From contig JAPZUD010000008.1 of assembly GCA_027533425.1 (NCBI GenBank), forward strand, positions 1-64,000: a DNA stretch of 64,000 nucleotides. The letters are read 5' to 3'. Positions 18,538-27,677 of the stretch are shown here, piece after piece (position 1 is the stretch's first letter; each line of letters starts with the position of its first letter). Both the position numbers and the translations under genes were made by a program. The notes beneath the pieces were generated by a model that had not been told where the DNA came from, made no database searches, and saw only the letters and a list, made by a program, of their open reading frames with translations. This DNA comes from Beijerinckiaceae bacterium (GTDB taxonomy: Bacteria > Pseudomonadota > Alphaproteobacteria > Rhizobiales > Beijerinckiaceae).

Positions 18538-18611
18538 TGGAGCGGGTGAAGGGAATCGAACCCTCGTATTCAGCTTGGAAGGCTGCTGCTCTACCATTGA
18601 GCTACACCCGC
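18538..18611 (-). tRNA. tRNA-Gly (anticodon TCC)
   Basis: Reading the minus strand from 18611 gives GCGGGTGTAGCTCAATGG, a D-arm, an anticodon loop CTTCCAA with anticodon TCC, a T-loop GGTTCGATTCC, and the acceptor strand CACCCGC followed by T and an encoded CCA. The acceptor stem GCGGGTG/CACCCGC pairs fully. It is the counterpart of E. coli glyT, which sits next to tyrU and tufB; here tRNA-Tyr and tuf are on the same strand but far away. Confidence 0.96.
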
Positions 18612-18667
18612 ATCGAATGGCTAGGTAGCTGCGCCGCGCGGCGATGGCAAGGGCAGCGTTGGATCCG

Positions 18668-18781
18668 GATTCAGTTCGGGAACTCGTTCATCCGGAAATC
18701 AACTCGATCCGTCAGATACTTGGCGGCAATTCCAGAATCGAGTCGGCAAGGGCTTGAATCAATCCACGAGCGAATTGAATC
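18668..18781. other. Cluster of five GANTC sites upstream of tRNA-Gly
   Basis: GATTC at 18668 and GAATC, GAGTC, GAATC and GAATC at 18735, 18740, 18756 and 18777 fall within 114 bp of the 194-bp gap between purU and tRNA-Gly. GANTC is the site methylated by CcrM in alphaproteobacteria. No gene is visible in the gap, which should hold the tRNA promoter. A regulatory effect of methylation here is only a possibility. Confidence 0.4.
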
Positions 18782-18805
18782 ACGTTCACAGGCGGTATTC
18801 GAGCG

Positions 18806-19666
18806 TCAGCCGAACACGACCGTCCGGCTGCCATTGAGGAAAACGCGGTCCTCGAGATGGGCCAGCACCGCCTTCGCCAGCACGCGGCGCTCGATATCGC
18901 GCCCTTTCCGGACAAGGTCATCCGGCGTGTCGGCATGGCTGATCCGCTCGACATCCTGGTCGATGATCGGTCCCTCGTCGAGATCGCCGGTCACGTAATG
19001 CGCGGTCGCGCCGATCAGCTTCACGCCGCGCGCATGGGCCTGATGGTAGGGCCGCGCGCCCTTGAAGCCGGGCAGGAAGGAATGGTGGATATTGATGCAA
19101 CGGCCGGCGAGCTCGCGGGCCAGTTCGTCCGAGAGCACCTGCATGTAGCGCGCAAGCACCACCAGCTCGGCGCCGGTCGAGCGGATCAGGCTGCGGAGCG
19201 AGGCCTCCTGCGCGGCCTTGGTTTCGCGGGTCACCGGCATGTAACGGAAATCGAGGCCCTGCAGGTCGACATCGCCGAACTTCTCGCGCGGATGGTTCGA
19301 GGCCACCGCCACGATCTCCATCGGCAATTCGCCGATCTTCTTCCGGTAGATCAGGTCCGCGAGGCAATGGTCGAAGCCGGAGACCATGATCAGCACCTTG
19401 CGGCGCTCGCCCTGCGGCCGCATCGACCATTGCATGCCGAACCGCCCCGACAGCGCCTGGAACTCGCTCCGCAGACGTTGCGCGGCATCCGGCTCACCGC
19501 CCGGCGAGAAGACCACACGCATGAAGAACGTGTCGCTTTCCAGATCATCGAACTGGCGGGCATCGAGGATGTTGCAGCCGCGCTCGAACAGGAAGGTCGA
19601 GACAGCGGCCACGATGCCGGGACGATCCGGGCAGGACAGGCGGAGAACGAGCGGTTGGCTGTGCAT
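18806..19666 (-). CDS. purU: Formyltetrahydrofolate deformylase PurU
   Basis: A 286-residue cytosolic enzyme that splits 10-formyl-THF into formate and THF and so balances one-carbon pools. Residues 1-85 are an ACT-type regulatory domain ([20 protein letters not shown]). Residues 90-286 are the formyltransferase fold, with catalytic [19 protein letters not shown] and [16 protein letters not shown]. It starts 4 bp after the stop of the enoyl-CoA hydratase gene, so the two are cotranscribed. Confidence 0.95.
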   Translation of the reverse strand: MHSQPLVLRLSCPDRPGIVAAVSTFLFERGCNILDARQFDDLESDTFFMRVVFSPGGEPDAAQRLRSEFQALSGRFGMQWSMRPQGERRKVLIMVSGFDHCLADLIYRKKIGELPMEIVAVASNHPREKFGDVDLQGLDFRYMPVTRETKAAQEASLRSLIRSTGAELVVLARYMQVLSDELARELAGRCINIHHSFLPGFKGARPYHQAHARGVKLIGATAHYVTGDLDEGPIIDQDVERISHADTPDDLVRKGRDIERRVLAKAVLAHLEDRVFLNGSRTVVFG

Positions 19667-19670
19667 GGGA

Positions 19671-20447
19671 TCACTCCTTCGGCTCCAGGCGGGGCGCGGC
19701 CTTTGCGAAGAAAGCCTCCAGGCTGGGCCGGAGATTGGGGTTGGTCATGATCATGCCGGCCATGAGCGCCTCGGCATAGAGGCCATCGGTGGTCGACATG
19801 TCATTGACCCGCCAGATCCCGGTGATGATGCCGAAATTCGTCAGGTCATAATGTTCCGCCGCCGCCTCGGCGATGGCCAGCGCCCGGGCTTCGGCCGTGC
19901 CGGTCTCGACGATCTCATGCGCCAGCCCGACCTCGAAACCGCGCTGCACGTCATAGGTGCGGGCGGCAATCATCATGTCGATCAGCCGCGCGGGCGTCAT
20001 GATCCGCGCGACGCGCACCGTGGCGCCACCGCCGGTATAGACCCCGCGCTGGCCCTCCGGCAGGGCGAAGAAGGTCGTGCGGTCGGCCACGCGGACATGC
20101 GTCGCCGCGGCGAGTTCGAGCCCGCCACCGACCACCGCGCCCTTGAGCGCCGAGATGACCGGGATGCTGCCGAACTGCATCCTGTCGAAAGCGCGATGCC
20201 AGTCCTGGCACATGCGCATGAATTCCACGGGCGAGCGGTTGAGTTCGTAATGCTCGCGCAGGTCGAGCCCGGCGCAGAAATGCGGCCCCTCGGCCTGAAG
20301 CACCACGGCGCGGATCGCCTTGTCGGGCCGGTCGAAGAACCGGTCGATCTGGGCGGTCGTCGCCTCGTCCAGCGCATTGCGCCGGTCCGGCCGCCGGAGG
20401 GTGAGGATCGCGACCTTGCCGCGTTGTTCGATATCGAGAGTGGCCAT
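19671..20447 (-). CDS. Enoyl-CoA hydratase/isomerase family protein
   Basis: A 258-residue crotonase-fold protein. The oxyanion-hole sequences FCAGLDL and [20 protein letters not shown] are clear, and [21 protein letters not shown] is the second active-site segment with a Glu at the usual position. The start at [10 protein letters not shown] (20447) avoids a non-homologous N-terminal extension. The substrate is not predictable. It is the first gene of a two-gene unit with purU and is divergent from an AcuI-like reductase. Confidence 0.88.
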   Translation of the reverse strand: MATLDIEQRGKVAILTLRRPDRRNALDEATTAQIDRFFDRPDKAIRAVVLQAEGPHFCAGLDLREHYELNRSPVEFMRMCQDWHRAFDRMQFGSIPVISALKGAVVGGGLELAAATHVRVADRTTFFALPEGQRGVYTGGGATVRVARIMTPARLIDMMIAARTYDVQRGFEVGLAHEIVETGTAEARALAIAEAAAEHYDLTNFGIITGIWRVNDMSTTDGLYAEALMAGMIMTNPNLRPSLEAFFAKAAPRLEPKE

Positions 20448-20595
20448 GCCTAATCCCAAGCTGAAAATCCGTAAGACCGACGTCCGGGATGACAACCGCA
20501 ACCGGCCGACCTAGGACGTATTGACAAGAACCTCGGGGCCGACGGATGCGGTCCGGTCCCGCGCGCAGCCCCATAGCGGGATACGGGAGAGCTCA

Positions 20596-21588
20596 ATGTC
20601 GTTCAAGGCCCTGATCGTTGACAAGAATCCGGATGGCTCGATCCGGCAGTCCATCGAGATGCTGGACGATTCCCGCCTGCCCGCCGAGGGCGAGGTGACG
20701 GTGGATGTTGCCTGGTCGACCGTGAACTACAAGGACGGCCTCTGCCTGACCGGCGGCGGCGGCCTCGTCCGCACCTATCCGCATGTGCCCGGCATCGATT
20801 TCGCTGGCACCGTCGCCGAATCGGCCGATTCCCGCTTCCGACCCGGCGACCGGGTCGTGCTGACGGGGTGGCGTGTCGGCGAGGTCTGGTGGGGCGGCTA
20901 TGCAACGAAAGCACGCGTCAAGGCGGACTGGCTGGTCCCGCTGCCCGAGGGGCTGACCGAGCGCCGCGCCATGGCCATCGGCACCGCCGGCTTCACCGCC
21001 ATGCTGGCTGTCCAGGCACTCGAGGATCACGGCCTTGCACCCGACCAGGGCGATGTGCTCGTCACCGGCGCCGCCGGCGGCGTCGGCTCGGTGGCGGTCG
21101 CTATCCTCGCCAAGCGCGGCTACAGCGTCGCCGCTGTCACCGGCCGCCCGGAAACCGAGGGCTTCCTGCGAGATCTCGGCGCCAGCCGCATCGTGCCGCG
21201 CGCCGAACTCGCTGAAGCCCCGACGCGCCCGCTCGACAAGGAACTCTGGGCCGGCGCGATCGACAATGTCGGCGGGCCGATGCTCGCCCGCGTGCTGACG
21301 CAGATGAAATACGGCGCCTCGGTCGCGGCCGTCGGCCTGGCGGGCGGCAACTCCCTGCCGGCCACAGTCATTCCCTTCCTGCTGCGCGGGGTGAACCTGC
21401 TCGGCATCGACAGCGTGATGAAGCCCCTGCCCGGCCGGCTCGCCGCCTGGAAACGGCTGGTCACGGACCTGCCGATGGACAAGCTGGATGCCCTTACGGT
21501 CGAGGCCGGATTCGACGAGTTGCCGCGCCTCGGCCGCGAGATCCTCGCCGGTCAGGTGCGGGGCCGCGTCGTCGTGAAGATCGGCTGA
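20596..21588 (+). CDS. acuI: Zinc-independent MDR reductase, AcuI/YhdH family (acrylyl-CoA reductase)
   Basis: A 330-residue medium-chain dehydrogenase/reductase. VNYKDGLCLTGGGGLVRTYP and HVPGIDFAGTV are signatures of the YhdH/AcuI group, and VTGAAGGVGSVAVAILAKRG is the NADPH-binding fold. AcuI reduces acrylyl-CoA to propionyl-CoA with NADPH. The start at 20596 follows GGGAGA. The neighbouring divergent enoyl-CoA hydratase fits a short-chain acyl-CoA role. Confidence 0.85.
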   Translation: MSFKALIVDKNPDGSIRQSIEMLDDSRLPAEGEVTVDVAWSTVNYKDGLCLTGGGGLVRTYPHVPGIDFAGTVAESADSRFRPGDRVVLTGWRVGEVWWGGYATKARVKADWLVPLPEGLTERRAMAIGTAGFTAMLAVQALEDHGLAPDQGDVLVTGAAGGVGSVAVAILAKRGYSVAAVTGRPETEGFLRDLGASRIVPRAELAEAPTRPLDKELWAGAIDNVGGPMLARVLTQMKYGASVAAVGLAGGNSLPATVIPFLLRGVNLLGIDSVMKPLPGRLAAWKRLVTDLPMDKLDALTVEAGFDELPRLGREILAGQVRGRVVVKIG

Positions 21589-21594
21589 GCGGCG

Positions 21595-21963
21595 TCAGCG
21601 GAAGGCGATGACCAGCATGGCGAGGCCGAGCAACAGCCCTGCCATGATGGCGGAGCGGTAGGCATAGACCAGAAACGCCTCGCGCCGCGCTTCGGCAATC
21701 AGGCCGGGAGCCAGCGTTTCCGGTGGCCGGTCATCGGGCCGGAGCATGATCCAGACCTCGGTCGAGCGCCACGGTACCGCATGGGCCCGCGCCGCCTTGA
21801 GGATCAGGATGAAGCTCATCAGCAGCAGCGAGAAACCACCGAATTTGAGCGACATATCCGGCTGGTTTCCAAGCGCGAGCATCGTCGTGACGATCGCGAT
21901 CATGCCGAAGCCGCACCCGCGCATGACGGAAAGGAAGGCGAATTCCCGGACCCGCTGCTCCAC
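21595..21963 (-). CDS. Hypothetical membrane protein
   Basis: A 122-residue protein with three hydrophobic segments (about residues 15-32, 40-56 and 101-120) and a conserved-looking middle, STEVWIMLRPDDRPP. I do not recognise it, but similar small proteins are common in alphaproteobacteria. It converges with the acuI-like gene with a 6-bp gap. Confidence 0.6.
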   Translation of the reverse strand: MEQRVREFAFLSVMRGCGFGMIAIVTTMLALGNQPDMSLKFGGFSLLLMSFILILKAARAHAVPWRSTEVWIMLRPDDRPPETLAPGLIAEARREAFLVYAYRSAIMAGLLLGLAMLVIAFR

Positions 21964-22058
21964 CGACGACTCCCCGGTTCAGATGATCCGGAAAGGATAT
22001 CCGCTCGCCCCTTCTGTTCAAGACAGGGCCGGTGCCGATCACGAAGTTGTGCGGGCTT

Positions 22059-22388
22059 TCAGGTGTGGAAAAGGAGGGCCGGAATCGCGAAGAACAGCAC
22101 GAAGACCAGCCAGATCAGCATCGAGGTCGTGTCGCTCTGCTGACGCCCGGTCAGCCGCTCGAAAAGCGCGGCGGGAATGCCGGCCAGGGCGACGCTCATC
22201 ACCGAAATGAACAGCGAGGTGAAATAGAAGGTCAGCAGCGGCGACGAGACGATCAGCGTCGGCGTGAACGGCCTGAGCAGGATATAGACCGGGTCGAACC
22301 ACGGCGAGACATGCATGCCGTTGAGCAGCGAGAACCCGGCAATCCCGACAAGGATGCCGTCGCGCTGCATGATGGATTCGCGTTCCAT
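22059..22388 (-). CDS. Hypothetical membrane protein
   Basis: A 109-residue protein with three hydrophobic segments, opening MERESIMQRDGILVG and containing SPLLTFYFTSLFISVMSVAL. The start at 22388 is preceded by GAGGAGG. It begins 10 bp downstream of the YggT-family gene and is likely cotranscribed with it. No function can be named. Confidence 0.65.
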   Translation of the reverse strand: MERESIMQRDGILVGIAGFSLLNGMHVSPWFDPVYILLRPFTPTLIVSSPLLTFYFTSLFISVMSVALAGIPAALFERLTGRQQSDTTSMLIWLVFVLFFAIPALLFHT

Positions 22389-22398
22389 GGCGCCCTCC

Positions 22399-22701
22399 TC
22401 AGGTGATGCCGGTCGGCCCGACGCCGAGCAGCCGGTTGACAAGGAACAGGGCGATCCGCAGCCCGGTCAGCCAGAACAGCGACAGGACCAGCACCAGCGG
22501 CGGCGCGACCATCGCCGGCGTGACGAAGCGGACGGCCTTGACCACCGGATCGGTGATCTGGACGAAGACCTTGTAGATGACGACGTCCGGCCTGTTTGCA
22601 AACAGGAGCGACAGCACGAAGCGACCGAGCATCGTATAGGTCAGCACCGCCAGGATGTAGTTCGGCACGGTGAAGGTAAAGAAGCTGATATCGCCGCCCA
22701 T
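22399..22701 (-). CDS. YggT family membrane protein
   Basis: A 100-residue protein with two hydrophobic hairpins and the YggT-family pattern ILAVLTYTMLGRFVLSLLF, followed by ITDPVVKAVRFVTP. YggT proteins are small inner-membrane proteins tied in various bacteria to osmotic tolerance, but their biochemical role is unclear. Start at MGGDISFF. Confidence 0.7.
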   Translation of the reverse strand: MGGDISFFTFTVPNYILAVLTYTMLGRFVLSLLFANRPDVVIYKVFVQITDPVVKAVRFVTPAMVAPPLVLVLSLFWLTGLRIALFLVNRLLGVGPTGIT

Positions 22702-22819
22702 CGGCCGCCTGTCCGTTCTTCTCGAGTGAGGTGCCGCAACCTGCGATGGCCGAGGCCCGACGGTCAAGGGAAAGGGCGGGAGATCGCTCTCCCGCCCCCG
22801 GTTTTTCGGTTCACGCGCG

Positions 22820-24814
22820 TCAATGGGAAGCGACGAGACCGCTCTTTTCTTCCATCAGCGTCTTGCCGCGCGGCTTGCGGACTTCGTCGATGAAGCGCTG
22901 GAGCTCCGCGGAAGGAGCCGGCGTCATCAGCGAGACCACGATCATCACCGCAAAGCCCACCGGCAGGCCGAAGGCCGCCGCCGAGATGTTGTTGATGTTG
23001 AACCAGCCGACCTTCGAAGCCATCGGATGAGCCAGCGTGACCCAGCCATCCATCGCATTCGCAGCCGCCATCGCAACCTTGAGGTCGACGACAGGCGCCC
23101 AGGTGATCGGGTTCAGCAGCGCCGTCATGCCGAGATACTTGACCCCGAAGCCCGGGAAGTAACGCGTCACGAGCAGGTACAGCAGGGTGACACCGAAGCC
23201 GGCGAGGATGCCTGCAATGGCCCCTTGCTTGGTCGTCCGCTTCCACCAGACGCCCAGGACGAGCGCGGGGAAGAGGCCACCTGCCGCAAGGCTGAACGCC
23301 CAGGCCACCATCGCAAGGATGTCCGCCGGGCGCTGCGCCGCCGTCCACGCCGCCGCGATCGCGACGATCACCAGCAGCACGCGGCTGATGACGAGGCGCT
23401 GCTTGGTCGGCGCGTTCGGGTTGATCATCTTGTAGTAGATGTCATGCGACAGCGCGTTGGCCAGCGCGAGCAGCAGGCCATCCGCCGTGGAGAGCGCGGC
23501 GGCAAGGCCACCGGCAGCCACGAGGCCCGTGATCACGTAGGGCAGACCGGCGATTTCCGGCGTCGAGATCACGACCACGTCCGGGTTGATCCCGAAATCC
23601 TGCAGGCGGAGCACGCCGGTATGGCCAGCGAGAGCCGCACAGGAGGCCTTGACCGCTTCAGCCGAAGCCGCAGCCTTGCCGCAGATATTCACAAGGCCGA
23701 GCTTGCCCCAGCTGTAGACCCATTGCGGAAGATCCGCGATGTTCTTGCCGATCAGGGTCGAATAGACCTCGAGCTTCGAGAACGCCGCATAGGCCGGAGC
23801 CGTGAAGTACAGCAGGAAGATGAAGAGCAGCGACCAGGCCACGGACTGACGGGCTTCACGCACCGACGGGGTGGTGAAATAGCGCATCAGGACGTGCGGG
23901 AGCGAGGCCGTGCCGACCATCAGGCAGAAGATCAACCAGAAATAGTTCGCGGGCGAGTAACGCGAGAACGGCGCGGTATGCGTCGTGCTGAGCGAAGCCT
24001 GCGTCGCGAGGCCCTTCTGGACGAATTCCTGCTCGAGCTGGCTGATCGATTGCAGCGCCTGGCCATAGGAGAGCTGCGGCACCGGCACCCCGAACTTCTT
24101 CGCCGACATCCAGACCACCGGGATCAGGTAGGCGACGATCAGCACGATGTACTGGGCAACCTGGGTCCAGGTCACGGCCTTCATGCCACCGAGCATCGAG
24201 CAGACGAGAATGCCCGCCAGACCCACATAGACCGCAACCGTGAAGTCGAGGCCGATGAAGCGCTGGGCAATCAGGCCCGTGCCGAAGATCTGCGCCACCA
24301 CGTAGGTGAAGGAGCAGGCCAGCAGCACGATCACGCCGCAGAGACGCGCCATGTTGCCCCCGTAGCGGGCCGCCAGGAAGTCCGGAACGGTGTAGGCGCC
24401 GAACTTGCGCAGGAACGGCGCGATCAGCACCGCCACCAGCACATAGCCGCCGGTCCAGCCCAGAACGAAGGCGAGGCCGTCATAGCCGAGCAGGTAAAGC
24501 GAACCGGCCATGCCGATGAACGAGGCTGCCGACATCCAGTCCGCGCCAGTCGCCATGCCGTTGTAGAAGGCCGGAACGGTTCGGCCGGCAACATAATACT
24601 CGCCCACGTCCGAGGTGCGCGAGACGATGCCGATGAAGGCGTAGACGAGAATCGTCAGGCCCATGAACATGTAGCCGAGATACTTCTGGCCGACACCCAG
24701 CTGCTCGAGGATGCCCACGAGGAAGATGAAGCCGAAGAAGCCCCCGGTATAGATGGCGTAGATGCGCCCGAGATTGTTGAGGAAGCCGCCCTTGTCGGCT
24801 GATGCGTTTGCCAT
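22820..24814 (-). CDS. Sodium:solute symporter, large subunit (acetate-permease-like)
   Basis: A 664-residue transporter with about thirteen hydrophobic segments. EYYVAGRTVPAFYNGMATGADWMSAASFIG is the standard N-terminal SSS signature, and STADGLLLALANALSHDIYY is typical of ActP-like members. A ~130-residue loop around residues 260-400 (with QLEQEFVQKGLATQ and KVYST-like sequence) is longer than in ActP. The gene 10 bp upstream encodes a DUF4212 protein, the known small partner of this subgroup. Likely substrates are short organic acids such as acetate. Confidence 0.9.
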   Translation of the reverse strand: MANASADKGGFLNNLGRIYAIYTGGFFGFIFLVGILEQLGVGQKYLGYMFMGLTILVYAFIGIVSRTSDVGEYYVAGRTVPAFYNGMATGADWMSAASFIGMAGSLYLLGYDGLAFVLGWTGGYVLVAVLIAPFLRKFGAYTVPDFLAARYGGNMARLCGVIVLLACSFTYVVAQIFGTGLIAQRFIGLDFTVAVYVGLAGILVCSMLGGMKAVTWTQVAQYIVLIVAYLIPVVWMSAKKFGVPVPQLSYGQALQSISQLEQEFVQKGLATQASLSTTHTAPFSRYSPANYFWLIFCLMVGTASLPHVLMRYFTTPSVREARQSVAWSLLFIFLLYFTAPAYAAFSKLEVYSTLIGKNIADLPQWVYSWGKLGLVNICGKAAASAEAVKASCAALAGHTGVLRLQDFGINPDVVVISTPEIAGLPYVITGLVAAGGLAAALSTADGLLLALANALSHDIYYKMINPNAPTKQRLVISRVLLVIVAIAAAWTAAQRPADILAMVAWAFSLAAGGLFPALVLGVWWKRTTKQGAIAGILAGFGVTLLYLLVTRYFPGFGVKYLGMTALLNPITWAPVVDLKVAMAAANAMDGWVTLAHPMASKVGWFNINNISAAAFGLPVGFAVMIVVSLMTPAPSAELQRFIDEVRKPRGKTLMEEKSGLVASH

Positions 24815-24824
24815 TGTCCCCTCC

Positions 24825-25079
24825 TCAGTCGTCTTCGGCGACGCCGGTTTCGCGATCGATCTTGTCCTGCGCTTTCGCGAACCAGAACAGCATCGCCACG
24901 AAGACGATCAGCGAACCCTGCGCGGCCATGTAGAAGCCGAGCGGGAAGCCCGCGATGACGATCTTGTTAAGCGCTCCCACGAACATGTGGACGATAAAGC
25001 CGAAAAAGACCCACAACCCCAACATCAGGATCATGAGGGACTTTGTTCGAGCCCAATGTTGCTCGGCATTTGGCGTCAT
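24825..25079 (-). CDS. Symporter small subunit (DUF4212)
   Basis: An 84-residue protein with two transmembrane segments (LMILMLGLWVFFGFIVHMFV and GFYMAAQGSLIVFVAMLFWF), the arrangement of DUF4212 proteins encoded ahead of a sodium:solute symporter. It is separated by 10 bp from the large subunit. DUF4212 genes are almost always paired this way. Confidence 0.9.
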   Translation of the reverse strand: MTPNAEQHWARTKSLMILMLGLWVFFGFIVHMFVGALNKIVIAGFPLGFYMAAQGSLIVFVAMLFWFAKAQDKIDRETGVAEDD

Positions 25080-25571
25080 TCGCCGCCTCCCCTTGTTTCT
25101 CTTCCCTGGAACCGGCCTGCGCCGGCGCGAGAACGGGCGCGCCCCCGAAGACGCACCTGCCCGGCACTATGAATAACCTGTTAAAACGCCTCCGGCTGCC
25201 CCTACCTAGGTCTAACATCACAGAAAAATCGCAGGCCCTCGCAATGAAGCGCCGGCCGCATCCGCGGATTGTGCAGTGCAGCGAAAATGATCATACCTTT
25301 GAGCTTCAGGCTATACATCGAGAAGGCGTTCTAAGCTTGCCGAGCAGAGCGCCAATAGTGACAAGCAAGCCAACTATTGTGCAGCGCAAAATAAACTGGG
25401 CCGGATATGCGACAGCGTGCCGCAGACAGCGCCCGCGCGCCGCGCACCGATCACGAGAGTTTGTCCCTCCTAATCATCATAACATTGATAGACGCGCGCC
25501 GAATCCGCAGCCATTGTGATGCAGCACATCCTGTGCGGACGCCGGGGTCTGGGGGCCAAGGTCTGGGGGCG
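25080..25571. promoter_or_regulatory. 492-bp divergent intergenic region
   Basis: This lies between the symporter unit (minus) and the FadJ-like gene (plus). It is less GC-rich than its surroundings. I see no credible gene; the ORFs here are shadows or extensions. A clear dyad, CAATAGT (25353-25359) and ACTATTG (25373-25379), with a 13-base spacer, is a candidate operator. Both promoters are expected here. Confidence 0.45.
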
Positions 25572-27677
25572 ATGGGCGGACAGGTGCACCGAACCAACAT
25601 CGACCGGGTTGCGATCCTGGAGATCGACAACCCGCCGGTGAATGCGATGTCCCAGCCGATCCGCAGGGCATTGGCTGATCATGTCGCGCGGGCGGATTCC
25701 GAGCCCGAGATCGGTGCCATGGTGATCCTGGCCCGCGGCCGCACCTTCGTGACCGGGATCGACCTCACCGAACTCGGCCAGAAGCCGCGTGACCCCGGCA
25801 TGGCCGAGGTGGTGGACCGGATCGAGGCCGCGTCAAAGCCCGTCGTGGTCGCGTGGCACGGCACGGCCCTCGGGGCCGGCTGCGAGATCGGGCTGGCCGC
25901 GCATCGGCGCATCATGGGGCGGCAGAGCCGGGTCGGCCTGCCCGATATCCGCCTTGGCCTCGTGCCCGGCGCCGGCGGTACGCAACGCCTGCCCCGGCTG
26001 ATCGGACTGCCCGCCGCTCTGGACCTTATCGCCTCGGGCCGGGTGATCGATGCGATGGAGGCTTTCGCCCTCGGCCTCTGTGACGAGGTGACCGACGGCG
26101 ATATCCGCGAGGCCGCGCTGGCGGCGGCGCGGACCCTGATCGGCCGGATGCAGCCCCGCCTGTCCCTGCGCGCGCCCGCACCGCCGGAACCCGGCGCCTG
26201 GGAAGCCATGGTCGAGCGTGTGCGCCGCGAGGCCCGGCATCGCATTGCGCCGCTGCGCGCGATCGAACTGATCGGCCAGACGCTGACAACGCCCTATGCT
26301 ATCGGCAGTGCCGCCGAAAGGCGGGCCTTCCTCGAACTGACCGCCTCTGACCAGTCCCGCGCGTTGCGCCATCTTTTCTTTGCCGAACGGGCCCTGCGCA
26401 AACGGCCGGAATTCGCGGAGATCCGGCCCCGCGCTCTCGCGCGGATCGGCCTTGTCGGCTCGGGCTCGGCCGCTGCCGGCATCGCCGCGACCCTCGCGGA
26501 GCGTGGCCTTGCCGTCACCCTGGTCGAGACCGCCGAAGGCGGGCTGCAGGCGGCGCGGGAGCGGGTCGCGGCACTGATCGCCCGGGGCATCCGGTCCGGC
26601 CGTGTTCCGGAGGCCGCCCGGCAGGACATTGCCTCCCGCCTGTCCTTCCAGGGCGATCTCGCCGCCCTTGCCGGCTGCGACCTCGTGGTCGAGGCGATAT
26701 TTGATGATCTCGCGCTCAAGCGTGACCTGTTCGAGCGGCTCGAGGAGATCCTGCCGCCACAGACCCTGCTGGCGAGCGCCTCGCCAATGACGGATCATTC
26801 TGCCCTTGCCGGGCAACTCGCCCATCCCGGGCGCTACCTCGCCATGCATTTCCTCGCCCCGGCTCCGGCGATGCGGATCGTCGAGCTGGGCCGCACGCGG
26901 CATACGCGGCCGGAAACCCTCGCCGCGATCTTCGGCATGCTCGATCGCATCGAAAGGATGGCCATCCCCTGCCTTGCCACGGAGGGACTTGTCGGGAGCC
27001 GGATCGTGGCGCGGTTCCGGGCGCAATGCGATTTCATGCTGGAAGAAGGCGCCCTCCCCGCCGAGATCGACCGCGCCCTGGAAGCCTTCGGCCTGCCCAT
27101 CGGCCCCTTCGCCGCGCAGGATCTGGCGGGCCTCGACATTGCCTGGGCGCGGCGGAAGCGGCTGGCCGAAACCCGCCCGCAGGGCGAGCGTGACGTGCCC
27201 ATTCTCGACCAGCTCTGCGAGCGGGGGCATTTCGGCCAGAAAGTCGGCAAGGGGTGGTATCGATACCGCAACGGCCAGCGCGAGCCCGACCCGGACGTCG
27301 AGGCGCTGATCCGCGCCCATGCCGCATCGACAGGCCGGCGGCGGCAGGCCTTCACGGCGGATGCGATCCAGCTGCGGGTCCTGGCGGCCATGGTCAATGA
27401 AGGGTGCCGGATGATCGAGGCCGGCATCGTCGCCCGACCGGCGGAGATCGACCTGCTGATGGTGCATGGCCATGGCTTCCCGGCCTGGCGCGGCGGACCG
27501 ATGCAGGAAGCCGATTCGCGCGGCCTCCGCGTGATCCAGTCCGCCATCGAGGCCAGCGCGCAGCGCGATGGCGCGGGGTTCGAGGCCTGCCGCCTCGTGG
27601 CAGAACTCATCGCCTCCGGCCGATCCTTCGGCGCGCTCAATCGCCCCGTCGTGGCGGAAGTGCTTCAGCCGGCCTGA
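25572..27677 (+). CDS. Bifunctional enoyl-CoA hydratase / 3-hydroxyacyl-CoA dehydrogenase
   Basis: A 701-residue FadJ/FadB-like beta-oxidation protein. Residues 1-190 are the crotonase domain (GTALGAGCEIGLAAHRRI, then VPGAGGTQRLPRLIGLP). From ~290 comes the NAD-binding domain (RIGLVGSGSAAAGIAATLAE) with the catalytic His in LAMHFLAPAPAMRIVELG, and then the C-terminal dehydrogenase domains. In the crotonase part, the segment that usually reads PEV or PEI reads PDI, so a catalytic Glu may be Asp. No thiolase partner lies adjacent. The start at MGGQVHRTN follows GGGGGCG; the ORF track adds 55 codons of upstream sequence. Confidence 0.9.
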   Translation: MGGQVHRTNIDRVAILEIDNPPVNAMSQPIRRALADHVARADSEPEIGAMVILARGRTFVTGIDLTELGQKPRDPGMAEVVDRIEAASKPVVVAWHGTALGAGCEIGLAAHRRIMGRQSRVGLPDIRLGLVPGAGGTQRLPRLIGLPAALDLIASGRVIDAMEAFALGLCDEVTDGDIREAALAAARTLIGRMQPRLSLRAPAPPEPGAWEAMVERVRREARHRIAPLRAIELIGQTLTTPYAIGSAAERRAFLELTASDQSRALRHLFFAERALRKRPEFAEIRPRALARIGLVGSGSAAAGIAATLAERGLAVTLVETAEGGLQAARERVAALIARGIRSGRVPEAARQDIASRLSFQGDLAALAGCDLVVEAIFDDLALKRDLFERLEEILPPQTLLASASPMTDHSALAGQLAHPGRYLAMHFLAPAPAMRIVELGRTRHTRPETLAAIFGMLDRIERMAIPCLATEGLVGSRIVARFRAQCDFMLEEGALPAEIDRALEAFGLPIGPFAAQDLAGLDIAWARRKRLAETRPQGERDVPILDQLCERGHFGQKVGKGWYRYRNGQREPDPDVEALIRAHAASTGRRRQAFTADAIQLRVLAAMVNEGCRMIEAGIVARPAEIDLLMVHGHGFPAWRGGPMQEADSRGLRVIQSAIEASAQRDGAGFEACRLVAELIASGRSFGALNRPVVAEVLQPA

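Noticed and set aside
18546-18998. ORF starting MKGIEPSYSAWKAAALPLSYTR
   Set aside because: It is the translation of the antisense strand of tRNA-Gly, a common false ORF, and runs into purU.
22823-24802. 659-codon plus-strand ORF opposite the sodium:solute symporter
   Set aside because: It is rich in Arg, His, Gln and Asp and has no domain pattern. It is the shadow of a high-GC gene whose opposite strand has the clear symporter signatures.
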